Assembly (NCBI GenBank): GCA_041984585.1
Contig: JBHIXX010000007.1
Location: 1 to 64,000, forward strand
From: Pseudolysinimonas_A sp041984585
GTDB lineage: Bacteria > Actinomycetota > Actinomycetes > Actinomycetales > Microbacteriaceae
Length of the DNA: 64,000 bases
Direction of reading: 5' to 3'
Shown: positions 9,680 through 17,483 of the stretch, piece after piece
How positions within the stretch are numbered: the stretch's first letter is position 1
How the letters are laid out: the number at the start of each line of letters is the position of its first letter
Made by a program: the position numbers and the translations under genes
The notes under the pieces: model-generated
What the model was told of the DNA's origin: nothing
The model's input: the letters and a program-made list of their open reading frames with translations, nothing else
Databases searched by the model: none

Positions 9680-9713
9680 GAGGGGCCGGCCTCCCGAAGG
9701 AGACCGACCCCTC
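9680..9713 (-). other. Stem-loop between lipoprotein and ATPase genes
   Basis: The minus strand forms a 15-bp stem with two G-U pairs closed by a UUCG tetraloop. There is no T run after it, so it is more likely a partial terminator or a processing/stability hairpin that keeps the binding-protein mRNA more abundant than the downstream transporter mRNA. Confidence 0.65.
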
Positions 9714-9726
9714 GTGTGTGCGGGTG

Positions 9727-10824
9727 TCAGCCCGCGAGGTACGACGCGACGGTGATGTCGCCCGCGATGATGCTCGCGGCGAGCGCGTCGAGCGTCGCCT
9801 GGAGCTCCGGGTCGACCGAGCCCTCGAACGAGTGGAACGGCGCGATGCCGACTCCGCCGTTCTCGAGGGTGCCGACGTACGGGGTGAAGTCGACGTCACC
9901 GCTGGACGCCTCGATCACGACGTCGTAGACGGCGGTCGAGATGTTCTTCAGGATCGACGTGAGGAAGTAGTCGGCGTTGGTCGGGTCGGTGACCGTCAGG
10001 TCAGCGTCCACACCGATCATCGCGGCGCTGGAGCCCGCGTCCTCGATCGCCTCGATGGCCGACAGGTAGATGCCGCCGCCGACCGGGGCGAGGATGTCCG
10101 CACCCTGGTCGAGGAGGTTCTGCGCCGCGGTGAACGACTCGGTGCCGGGCGAGAAGACGCCGACGAAGGTGCCGTCCTGGGCCTCGGTGTCCCACCCGAG
10201 GACCTGCACGTCAGTGCCGTTCTCCTCGTTGTAGTACTCGACGCCCTGGGCCATGCCGTCCATGAAGATCGACACGGTCGGGAAGGCCATGCCGCCGTAG
10301 GTGCCGACGACGCCGGTCTCGCTGTAGCTCGCCATCGCGTAGCCGGCGAGGAACGCGGCCTGGGCGGTGTCGAAGATGATCGGCTTGATGTTGTCGGAGT
10401 CGGTCGCACCGTCGAAGTCGGTGTCGGCCGTGTCGTCGACGATCGCGAAGTCGATCTCGGGGTTGGCGATGCCCGCCTCGCTGGTGGCGACGGCGAGGTC
10501 GAAGCCGACCGTGATGATGAAGTCGCAGCCCTGGTCGATGGCGCCCTGCACGTTGGGTGCGTAGTCGTCCTGGGTCTCGGACTCGATGGTGATGGGCTCG
10601 ACGCCCAGCTCCTCGCCGGCGGCGATCATGCCCTCGTAGGCGAGCTGGTTGAACGAGTTGTCGTCGAAGCCTCCGGTGCCGGAGACGACACAGGGCAGGA
10701 AGTCGAGCGCCTCGCCGCCGTCGCCGCCGTCCTCGGGCGCGGCCGCACAGCCGGCCAGGACGAGGGCGCTGGTGCCGAGAACCGCGAGACCGGCCAGGCC
10801 GGTCCGACGCGAAATGAATGTCAC
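9727..10824 (-). CDS. BMP-family nucleoside-binding lipoprotein
   Basis: A 365-residue extracellular lipoprotein. The signal peptide (positive ISRRTG, hydrophobic stretch, lipobox LAGC with lipidated C26) is followed by an acidic linker and a BMP domain: VSGTGGFDDNSFNQLAYEG near the N-terminus, then TVGFDLAVATSEA and GVDADLTVTD. These are features of BmpA/PnrA-like purine nucleoside receptors. GTG 10824 has GGAGG 5 nt upstream; the longer frame to 10962 has none. It heads the operon and should deliver nucleosides to the permease pair. Confidence 0.93.
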   Translation of the reverse strand: MTFISRRTGLAGLAVLGTSALVLAGCAAAPEDGGDGGEALDFLPCVVSGTGGFDDNSFNQLAYEGMIAAGEELGVEPITIESETQDDYAPNVQGAIDQGCDFIITVGFDLAVATSEAGIANPEIDFAIVDDTADTDFDGATDSDNIKPIIFDTAQAAFLAGYAMASYSETGVVGTYGGMAFPTVSIFMDGMAQGVEYYNEENGTDVQVLGWDTEAQDGTFVGVFSPGTESFTAAQNLLDQGADILAPVGGGIYLSAIEAIEDAGSSAAMIGVDADLTVTDPTNADYFLTSILKNISTAVYDVVIEASSGDVDFTPYVGTLENGGVGIAPFHSFEGSVDPELQATLDALAASIIAGDITVASYLAG

Positions 10825-10876
10825 GGTGTCCTCCAAGATGCTGCCCGACCCGGGGCGGAGCGGGCGATTTCGCACC

Positions 10877-10882
10877 AATCTA
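10877..10882 (-). promoter_or_regulatory. Probable -10 box of the nucleoside operon
   Basis: TAGATT on the minus strand, about 50 nt before the GTG. Expected transcript start is near 10870, giving a leader of about 45 nt that carries the Shine-Dalgarno. No clear -35 or operator was recognised in 10825-11043. Confidence 0.4.
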
Positions 10883-11043
10883 GCCAGCCTGCCGAGCAGC
10901 GCCGACTGCCGAGCGGACTCCGAGTCCAAGCTGTTACCGAGTCGCGACGGCGACGAAATCATCCGGAAATGTGACCCGGCGCCGCGGATCGGGTGGCGAT
11001 CGCGTGGCGTGCCCTACTCGGCCCGGTCGTGCGGGTGCGGCGC

Positions 11044-12156
11044 TCAGAGCACCTCGGTGCGGCCGCTGAGCTTGAGGGCGTCGACCACGGCCTTGACGCG
11101 CTGCGCGTTGGCGCTGGTGGTGACCAGCAGAGCGTCCGGGGTGTCCACCACGACGACGTCGTGCACGCCGATCAGCGAGATGACCCGCTCGGTCTGCGAG
11201 ATCACGACCCCGCTCGACGAGTCGGCCAGCACACGGGCGTTCTCGCCGAGGATGGCGAGGTTCGCGGCGCCGCCGCCGTGCAGCTTCGCGATCGCCGCGA
11301 AGTCGCCCACGTCGTCCCAGTCGAACGCGCCCGGCACGACGGCGAGGCGCCCGGCCGCCGCCGCGGGCTCGGCCACCGAGTAGTCGATCGCGATCTTGGT
11401 GAGCGCCGGCCAGATCCGGTCCACCGCGGGGCCGCGGGTCGCCGGGTCGTCCCACGCCGCGGCGAGCTCCTCGAGCCCGGCGACGAGCTGCGGGTGGCTG
11501 CGGCGCATCTCCTCGAGCAGCACGTCGGCGCGGGAGATGAACATGCCGCCGTTCCACAGGTAGCCGCCGTCGGCGACGTAGCGCTCGGCCGTCTCGGCGT
11601 CGGGCTTCTCGACGAAGGCGTCGACGAGCCGCGCCTGGGGCGCGCCCTCGACGGCGAGCTCGTCACCGACCCGGATGTAGCCGAAGCCGATCGCCGCCTC
11701 GGCGGGCTGGATGCCGATGGTGGCGATGTACCCGGCGTCGGCGACGGCGACGGCCTGGCGCACGGCGCGCTCGAAGCCGGCCTGGTCGGCGATCACGTGG
11801 TCCGCGGCGAACGAGCCGACGATGACGTCGGGCTCGCGGCGGGCGAGCACGGCGGCGGCGAGCCCGATCGCCGCCGACGAGTCGCGCGGCTCGCTCTCGA
11901 GCACGACGTTGCGGTCCTCGAGCTCGGGCAGCTGCTCCTCCACCGCGGCGCGGTGCGCCCGCCCGGTGACGACCATGATGCGCTCGGGGCCGGAGAGCGG
12001 CGCGAGCCGGTCGAACGTGCCGCGCAGCAGGGTGGTGCCCGATCCGGTCAGGTCGTGCAGGAACTTCGGGGCGTCCGCACGCGACAGGGGCCAGAGCCGG
12101 GAGCCGATGCCCCCGGCCGGGATGACGCTGTAGAACCGCTCGAGCCCGTGCTGCAC
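11044..12156 (-). CDS. manC: Mannose-1-phosphate guanylyltransferase
   Basis: A 370-residue nucleotidyltransferase that makes GDP-mannose from GTP and mannose-1-phosphate. The pyrophosphorylase signature PAGGIGSRLWPLSR and the downstream PKFL are at the N-terminus; FVEKPD and NGGMFI define the sugar pocket. It lacks the C-terminal isomerase domain of bifunctional enzymes. The start chosen is GTG 12156 because a TAGGGT box (12164-12169) ends 7 nt before it, the leaderless pattern of this genome; ATG 12174 in frame is the alternative. GDP-mannose is the donor expected for the divergent mannosyltransferase. Confidence 0.93.
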   Translation of the reverse strand: MQHGLERFYSVIPAGGIGSRLWPLSRADAPKFLHDLTGSGTTLLRGTFDRLAPLSGPERIMVVTGRAHRAAVEEQLPELEDRNVVLESEPRDSSAAIGLAAAVLARREPDVIVGSFAADHVIADQAGFERAVRQAVAVADAGYIATIGIQPAEAAIGFGYIRVGDELAVEGAPQARLVDAFVEKPDAETAERYVADGGYLWNGGMFISRADVLLEEMRRSHPQLVAGLEELAAAWDDPATRGPAVDRIWPALTKIAIDYSVAEPAAAAGRLAVVPGAFDWDDVGDFAAIAKLHGGGAANLAILGENARVLADSSSGVVISQTERVISLIGVHDVVVVDTPDALLVTTSANAQRVKAVVDALKLSGRTEVL

Positions 12157-12163
12157 GCCGACC

Positions 12164-12169
12164 ACCCTA
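12164..12169 (-). promoter_or_regulatory. -10 box TAGGGT, leaderless start of manC
   Basis: Ends 7 nt before GTG 12156 on the minus strand and decides the start over the upstream ATG. Confidence 0.5.
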
Positions 12170-12296
12170 ACCATCCGACCGGGGAGGGGGTCCTCCGTTT
12201 CTTCACCGACCGTGCACCCGGCGGACACGTCGGCGTCGCCGGGCCCGCGCGCCCCCCGACCTACCGTGGCCGCAATCGGGAGAGATGGAGGGCGTC

Positions 12297-13439
12297 ATGC
12301 GCGTTGCCGTGGTGACCGAGAGCTTCCTGCCGACCGTCAACGGCGTGACCAACAGCGTGGTTCGCCTGCTCGAGCACCTCGCCGATCGCGGACACGACGC
12401 GATGGTCGTCGTCCCCGCCGCGGGGGCGCCCCGGCGCTACGCAGGCTTCCCGGTGCACGAGATCCCGGCGCTCGCCTACCGCCAATTCCCGGTCGGCCTG
12501 CCCAACTCGCAGGTGAGCGGGCTGCTGGCCGACTTCCGCCCCGACGTGCTGCACGTCGCCGCACCGTTCCTGCTCGGCGCCCAGGCGATCGCCGCCGCCA
12601 ACCGGATGGGCGTGCCGAGCGTGGCGATCTACCAGACCGACGTCTCCGGCTACGCGCGCCGCAACCGGCTCGCCGCAGCCAGCGCCTTCGCCTGGCGGCT
12701 GGTGCGCTGGATCCACGAGGGCGCCGACCTCACCCTCGCCCCGTCGACCACCGCGATGAACGACCTGCAGGGCGCCGGCGTCAGCCACCTCGAGCGGTGG
12801 GGCCGCGGGGTCGACGTCGAGCGGTACCACCCGCGTCGGCGCGAGGGCGCGGCCGCCGCCGCCAACCGCGCCGCGTGGGCGCCCGAGGGCGAGGTGCTGC
12901 TCGGCTACATCGGCCGCATCGCCCCCGAGAAGAGCGTGGAGCGGCTCGCCGAACTGCGCGGCATCCCCGGCGCCCGCCTCGTCGTCGTCGGCGACGGCCC
13001 CTCGCTGCCGTCGGTGCGACGCGCGCTCGACGGGATGCCGGTGACCTACACCGGGTCGCTGTCGGGCGACGATCTGGCCGACGCCTACGCGAGCCTCGAC
13101 GTGTTCGTGCACACCGGCACCGAGGAGACGTTCGGGCAGACGCTGCAGGAGGCGCACGCGAGCGGCCTGCCGGTCGTCGCCCCGCGCGCCGGCGGACCGA
13201 TCGACCTCGTCGACACCGGGGTCGACGGATGGCTCTACGAGCCGGCGATCGACGGCAGTCTGCGCGCCGCGGTCGAGCCGCTCGTCGCCGACCCGGGACT
13301 GCGGGCCCGGATGGGCGAGGCCGGACGCCGTCGCGTGCGCGACCGTTCGTGGGACGCCGTCTTCGGCGAACTGCTCGACCACTACGGCCGCGTCATCGCG
13401 GGTCGGGTCGGGCGCAGCATCGCCACCAGCGGCGCCTGA
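12297..13439 (+). CDS. mgtA: GT4 glycosyltransferase, MgtA-like mannosyltransferase
   Basis: A 380-residue GT-B enzyme of family GT4. The N-terminal Rossmann domain starts MRVAVVTESFLPTVNGVTNS, typical of GDP-mannose-dependent alpha-mannosyltransferases of actinobacterial lipoglycan synthesis (MgtA/PimB-like). The C-terminal domain holds GRIAPEKSVERL and EETFGQTLQEAHASGLPVVAPRAGG, the EX7E donor-binding motif. ATG 12297 is preferred over ATG 12285 because GGAGG then sits just upstream. The divergent manC makes the presumed donor. Acceptor identity (glycolipid or phosphatidylinositol) is inferred. Confidence 0.85.
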   Translation: MRVAVVTESFLPTVNGVTNSVVRLLEHLADRGHDAMVVVPAAGAPRRYAGFPVHEIPALAYRQFPVGLPNSQVSGLLADFRPDVLHVAAPFLLGAQAIAAANRMGVPSVAIYQTDVSGYARRNRLAAASAFAWRLVRWIHEGADLTLAPSTTAMNDLQGAGVSHLERWGRGVDVERYHPRRREGAAAAANRAAWAPEGEVLLGYIGRIAPEKSVERLAELRGIPGARLVVVGDGPSLPSVRRALDGMPVTYTGSLSGDDLADAYASLDVFVHTGTEETFGQTLQEAHASGLPVVAPRAGGPIDLVDTGVDGWLYEPAIDGSLRAAVEPLVADPGLRARMGEAGRRRVRDRSWDAVFGELLDHYGRVIAGRVGRSIATSGA

Positions 13440-13501
13440 GCGACCGCGGCGCGCCCGCCGGGGTTAGGCCAGCCTGGGCAGCGACGCCTCCGCGGCGGGG
13501 A

Positions 13502-13507
13502 TAGGCT
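13502..13507 (+). promoter_or_regulatory. Probable -10 box of sdhCDAB
   Basis: TAGGCT lies 69 nt upstream of the sdhC start. Unlike the leaderless genes it leaves a leader of about 60 nt with a strong Shine-Dalgarno (GGAGGAG). Confidence 0.45.
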
Positions 13508-13576
13508 GGCTGCATCCGATGACGAGCGACCGGCGCGCCACCCGTCGACCGCACCGGAAACCCCAGGAGGAGTGTC

Positions 13577-14008
13577 GTGTCCACCCAGGTTGCGCGCTCG
13601 GGAGCTGCGGCCGCCGAGCGGATCCGCGCCCCGAAGGCCCCAGCCGGAACCCTGTACCGAGGCCGAGAAGGCATGTGGTCGTGGGTCCTGCACCGGATCA
13701 CCGGTGTCGCCATCTTCTTCTTCCTGCTGGTCCACATCCTCGACACCGCTCTGGTGCGGATCAGCCCGGAGGCCTACAACGCGGTGATCGGCGCGTACAA
13801 GACGCCGATCATGGGGCTCGGTGAGGCGGCCCTCGTCGCCGCCATCGGCCTGCACGCGCTCAACGGCCTGCGGATCATCGCGATCGACTTCTTCTCGTTC
13901 GGCACCCGCATCCAGCGCGCCATGTTCTGGACGGTCATCGTGCTCTGGGTGCTGCTGCTGGCCGGCTTCCTGCCCCGCCACCTGATGCACGTCTTCGGAG
14001 GCGCATGA
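13577..14008 (+). CDS. sdhC: Succinate dehydrogenase cytochrome b556 subunit
   Basis: A 143-residue membrane anchor of complex II with three transmembrane helices. WSWVLHRITGVAIFFFLLVH contains the conserved H-R-x-x-G of the b-type cytochrome subunit and the second helix has a histidine in GLHALNGLRI, candidate heme ligands. GTG 13577 has CAGGAGGAG upstream. It overlaps sdhD by 4 nt (ATGA) and starts the sdhCDAB operon, which feeds electrons from succinate into menaquinone. Confidence 0.93.
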   Translation: MSTQVARSGAAAAERIRAPKAPAGTLYRGREGMWSWVLHRITGVAIFFFLLVHILDTALVRISPEAYNAVIGAYKTPIMGLGEAALVAAIGLHALNGLRIIAIDFFSFGTRIQRAMFWTVIVLWVLLLAGFLPRHLMHVFGGA

Positions 14009-14448
14009 TGAGCACCACCATCGACGCCCCCCGCACCCCCGCCCGCCCGCGCCGCCGCGTGAACTGGGAGAAGTGGGGCTGGCTCTACATGCGCGCCTCG
14101 GGCGTGCTGCTCGTCGTGCTGATCTTCGGCCACCTGCTGGTGAACCTGTTCCTCGGCGACGGGGTGCAGGCCATCGACTTCGCCTTCGTCGCCGGCAAGC
14201 TCGCCGACCCGTTCTGGATCGTGTGGGACCTGCTGCTGCTCTGGCTGGCCCTCATCCACGGCGCCAACGGGATGCGCACGCTGGTGAACGACTACGCCTC
14301 CGGCACGCTGCGCCGGGTGCTGCTGGTCGCGCTCGCGGCGTCGCTCGTCGTGCTCCTGGTGCTCGGCACCCTCGTGCTGACCACCTTCGACCCGTGCCCC
14401 GCGGGGTCGCCGGCCGACCTCCTGCCCGACTTCTGCTCGACGCTCTGA
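14005..14448 (+). CDS. sdhD: Succinate dehydrogenase membrane anchor subunit
   Basis: A 147-residue three-helix protein. An N-terminal basic tail (RPRRRVNWEKWGW) precedes RASGVLLVVLIFGHLLVN, with the histidine used for heme b binding in the family, and HGANGMRTLVNDY in the second helix. Two ATG codons stand in tandem (14005 and 14008); the first overlaps the sdhC stop. The outer C-terminus carries two cysteines (DPCPAG, DFCSTL) that could pair. Together with SdhC it anchors SdhAB to the membrane. Confidence 0.92.
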   Translation: MMSTTIDAPRTPARPRRRVNWEKWGWLYMRASGVLLVVLIFGHLLVNLFLGDGVQAIDFAFVAGKLADPFWIVWDLLLLWLALIHGANGMRTLVNDYASGTLRRVLLVALAASLVVLLVLGTLVLTTFDPCPAGSPADLLPDFCSTL

Positions 14449-14472
14449 GCACCACCAGGGACTGATCAACAC

Positions 14473-16287
14473 GTGAACAGCACCAGCACGCTCGACTTCC
14501 GCGACGGCGAGGTCATCGACGGCGTCACCTACCACCAGTACGACGTCGTGATCGTGGGCGCCGGCGGCGCCGGCATGCGCGCCGCCATCGAGGCCGCCCC
14601 CAAGGCGAGGACCGCCGTCATCACGAAGCTCTACCCCACCCGGTCGCACACCGGCGCGGCGCAGGGCGGGATGGCGGCCGCCCTCGCCAACGTCGAAGAG
14701 GACTCCTGGGAGTGGCACACCTTCGACACCGTCAAGGGCGGCGACTACCTCGTCGACCAGGACGCGGCCGAGATCCTCGCCAAGGAGGCCATCGACGCGG
14801 TCCTCGACCTCGAGAACATGGGCCTGCCGTTCAACCGCACGCCCGAGGGTCGCATCGACCAGCGCCGGTTCGGCGGCCACACCCGCGACCACGGCAAGGC
14901 GCCGGTGCGCCGGGCCTGCTACGCGGCGGACCGCACCGGCCACATGATCCTGCAGACGCTCTTCCAGAACTGCGTGAAGCTCGGCGTCGAGTTCTACAAC
15001 GAGTACTACGCGCTCGACATCGCGATGACGACGGTCAAGGGCGTCGAGCAGCCGTCGGCGGTCGTCGCCTACGAGCTGGCGACCGGCGCGGTGCACGTCT
15101 TCCAGGCGAAGTCGATCGTCTTCGCCACGGGCGGCTTCGGCAAGATCTACAAGACCACCTCGAACGCCCACACCCTCACCGGCGACGGCGTCGGCATCAT
15201 CTGGCGCAAGGGCCTGCCGCTCGAGGACATGGAGTTCTTCCAGTTCCACCCGACCGGCCTCGCGGGCCTGGGCATCCTGCTCACCGAGGGCGCCCGCGGC
15301 GAGGGCGCGATCCTGCGCAACGGATCGGGCGAGCGGTTCATGGAGCGCTACGCCCCCACCATCAAAGACCTCGCGCCGCGCGACATCGTCTCGCGCTGCA
15401 TGGTGCAGGAGGTCGCGGAGGGGCGCGGCGGCGGTCCGCACAAGGACTACGTCTACCTCGACTGCACCCACCTGGGCGCCGAGGTGCTCGAGACGAAGCT
15501 CCCCGACATCACCGAGTTCGCCCGCACCTACCTCGGCGTCGACCCGGTGTACGAGCCGGTGCCGGTCATGCCGACCGCGCACTACGCGATGGGCGGCATC
15601 CCGACCAACGTCAAGGCCGAGGTGCTGCGCGACAACGACACCGTCGTGCCGGGCCTCTACGCCGCCGGCGAGTGCGCGTGCGTCTCGGTGCACGGCTCCA
15701 ACCGCCTCGGCACCAACTCGCTGCTCGACATCAACGTGTTCGGCAAGCGCGCCGGCAACAACGCGGTCGAGTACGCGAAGACCGCCGACTTCGTGCCGGT
15801 GCCGAAGGATGCCGCCGCCGGCGTGCTCGAGATGGTCGAGTCGCTGCGGAACGCCAGCGGCACCGAGAACATCGCCGCCATCCGCAAGGAGCTGCAGGAG
15901 GAGATGGACCGGAACGCCCAGGTGTTCCGCACCGACGAGTCGCTCGAGAAGGTGACCCACATCATCGCCGGGCTGCGCGAGCGGTACCGCAACGTCGGCA
16001 TCACCGACAAGGGGAACCGGTTCAACACCGACCTGCTCGAGGCGATCGAGCTGGGCTTCCTCCTCGACCTGGCCGAGGTCGTCGTCTACTCCGCCCGCAA
16101 CCGCAAGGAGAGCCGCGGCGGCCACATGCGCGACGACTTCCCCGACCGCGACGACGCCGAGTACATGAAGCACACGATGGCGTACCTGTCGGGCGACCCG
16201 CACTCGTCGATTGCCGACGACCACATCAAGCTCGACTGGAAGCCCGTGGTCATCACGAACTACCAGCCGATGGAGCGCAAGTACTGA
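14473..16287 (+). CDS. sdhA: Succinate dehydrogenase flavoprotein subunit
   Basis: A 604-residue flavoprotein. The FAD dinucleotide fold VVIVGAGGAGMRAAIEA is near the N-terminus, followed by the covalent flavin site RSHTGAAQGGM (His). FFQFHPTGL and the catalytic HSxxN-like NRLGTNSLLD region are present, and the active-site arginine lies in ARNRKESRGGHMRDDFPDRDD. Length matches the family. Start is GTG 14473. It oxidises succinate to fumarate. Confidence 0.97.
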   Translation: MNSTSTLDFRDGEVIDGVTYHQYDVVIVGAGGAGMRAAIEAAPKARTAVITKLYPTRSHTGAAQGGMAAALANVEEDSWEWHTFDTVKGGDYLVDQDAAEILAKEAIDAVLDLENMGLPFNRTPEGRIDQRRFGGHTRDHGKAPVRRACYAADRTGHMILQTLFQNCVKLGVEFYNEYYALDIAMTTVKGVEQPSAVVAYELATGAVHVFQAKSIVFATGGFGKIYKTTSNAHTLTGDGVGIIWRKGLPLEDMEFFQFHPTGLAGLGILLTEGARGEGAILRNGSGERFMERYAPTIKDLAPRDIVSRCMVQEVAEGRGGGPHKDYVYLDCTHLGAEVLETKLPDITEFARTYLGVDPVYEPVPVMPTAHYAMGGIPTNVKAEVLRDNDTVVPGLYAAGECACVSVHGSNRLGTNSLLDINVFGKRAGNNAVEYAKTADFVPVPKDAAAGVLEMVESLRNASGTENIAAIRKELQEEMDRNAQVFRTDESLEKVTHIIAGLRERYRNVGITDKGNRFNTDLLEAIELGFLLDLAEVVVYSARNRKESRGGHMRDDFPDRDDAEYMKHTMAYLSGDPHSSIADDHIKLDWKPVVITNYQPMERKY

Positions 16288-16330
16288 TGGGCGCCCCGCA
16301 GAGCATCGCACCGATCGAGAGGACCTGCTG

Positions 16331-17122
16331 ATGGTGACGGCGACCGCGACCGAGACCCCCGCCGAGGAGGCGGGCCTCGCCCCGTTCACCGTGACGCTCA
16401 TCGTCCGGCGGTTCGACCCGGAGACCATGGACGAGCCGGTCTGGCGCGACTACGACGTCGAGATGTACGCCACCGACCGCGTGCTCGACGCGCTGCACAA
16501 GATCAAGTGGGAGCAGGACGGCTCGCTGTCGTTCCGGCGTTCGTGCGCGCACGGCATCTGCGGATCCGATGCGATGCGCATCAACGGCCGCAACCGGCTC
16601 GCCTGCAAGACGCTGATCAAGGATCTCGACATCAGCAAGCCGATCTACGTCGAGGCGATCAAGGGTCTTCCGCTCGAGAAGGACCTCATCGTCGACATGG
16701 AGCCGTTCTTCGAGTCGTACCGCCAGATCCAGCCGTTCCTCATCGCGAGCGACGACCCGGAGAAGGAGCGCGTGCAGTCGATCGCGCAGCGCGAGCGCTT
16801 CGACGACACCACCAAGTGCATCCTCTGCGCCGCGTGCACCTCGTCGTGCCCGGTGTTCTGGACCGACGGCCAGTACTTCGGCCCGGCGGCGATCGTCAAC
16901 GCGCACCGCTTCATCTTCGACAGCCGCGACGAGGGCTCGCAGGTGCGCCTCGACATCCTCAACGACAAGGAGGGCGTGTGGCGCTGCCGCACGACCTTCA
17001 ACTGTTCGGAGGCCTGCCCCCGCGGCATCGAGGTCACGAAGGCCATCGCCGAGGTGAAGCAGGCGGTCCTGCGCGGCAAGCCCGACATCCCCAAGTCGAC
17101 CCTCAGTCTCACCGTCGTCTGA
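16331..17122 (+). CDS. sdhB: Succinate dehydrogenase iron-sulfur subunit
   Basis: A 263-residue electron-transfer subunit. The [2Fe-2S] site is visible as SCAHGICGSDAM with a downstream Cys in RLACKTL, and the [4Fe-4S]/[3Fe-4S] pair as CILCAACTSSCPVFW and CSEACPRGIEV. ATG 16331 begins 43 nt after sdhA, whose frame stops with TGA at 16287. The N-terminus has an extra Thr/Glu-rich 20 residues. It ends the operon; abutting hairpins follow at 17191-17239. Confidence 0.97.
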   Translation: MVTATATETPAEEAGLAPFTVTLIVRRFDPETMDEPVWRDYDVEMYATDRVLDALHKIKWEQDGSLSFRRSCAHGICGSDAMRINGRNRLACKTLIKDLDISKPIYVEAIKGLPLEKDLIVDMEPFFESYRQIQPFLIASDDPEKERVQSIAQRERFDDTTKCILCAACTSSCPVFWTDGQYFGPAAIVNAHRFIFDSRDEGSQVRLDILNDKEGVWRCRTTFNCSEACPRGIEVTKAIAEVKQAVLRGKPDIPKSTLSLTVV

Positions 17123-17483
17123 CCGCCCGCCGGGGAACGACCACCAGGCACGATTCGCGCCCGGGTGGCCCCAGGGGTGGGCGCGACCGCGTCGTGCCCA
17201 CCCCGGCACGACGTCGCGCCGCAGGAGCGGCGGCGCGACAGAACGGCGCGGGAAGGCCCGACCCCGGGGGCTGGGATCCCCGGAGCCGGACCGAGTGCCC
17301 TCGGATGGGACGTCGGAGGGCGGGCCGTGACGGCCTCACTCGGGGAGACCGCGCACCGACCCGTCTATGACGCGGATTCCGTCGATTTCTCGGGAACACG
17401 CCGCGGATACCCGGGGACGCCGCGCCGACGCGCGGGCGAAGTCGACCGACGGCCCGCCCGGGTCGGCCCCGCGGTGACGGGGC
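17123..17483. other. Gene-free gap with two abutting hairpins
   Basis: This 361-base gap after sdhB holds no credible gene; a short plus-strand frame (17165-17506) has no Shine-Dalgarno or family resemblance. It contains two perfect inverted repeats placed end to end: an 8-bp stem at 17191-17212 (GTCGTGCC) and a 10-bp stem at 17213-17239 (GTCGCGCCGC). They may terminate sdh transcription from the left and the sigma gene from the right, but neither has a T run. Nothing recognisable in 17240-17483. Confidence 0.6.

Noticed and set aside
8308..10974. 888-codon plus-strand open frame
   Set aside because: Antisense to the ATPase and lipoprotein genes; low-complexity Asp/Arg/His/Val composition and no start signals.
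12192..12203. Fourth copy of the CCCTCCGTTTCTCAGGAG element near manC
   Set aside because: Only CCTCCGTTTCT matches and the second half is different; probably chance.
13464..13475. Half iron box (TTAGGCCAGCCT) upstream of sdhC
   Set aside because: Only the left half resembles a DtxR site; the right half does not match, unlike the two boxes at 52.7 kb.
13774..16428. 884-codon minus-strand open frame across sdhCDAB
   Set aside because: Shadow of strongly conserved sdh genes.
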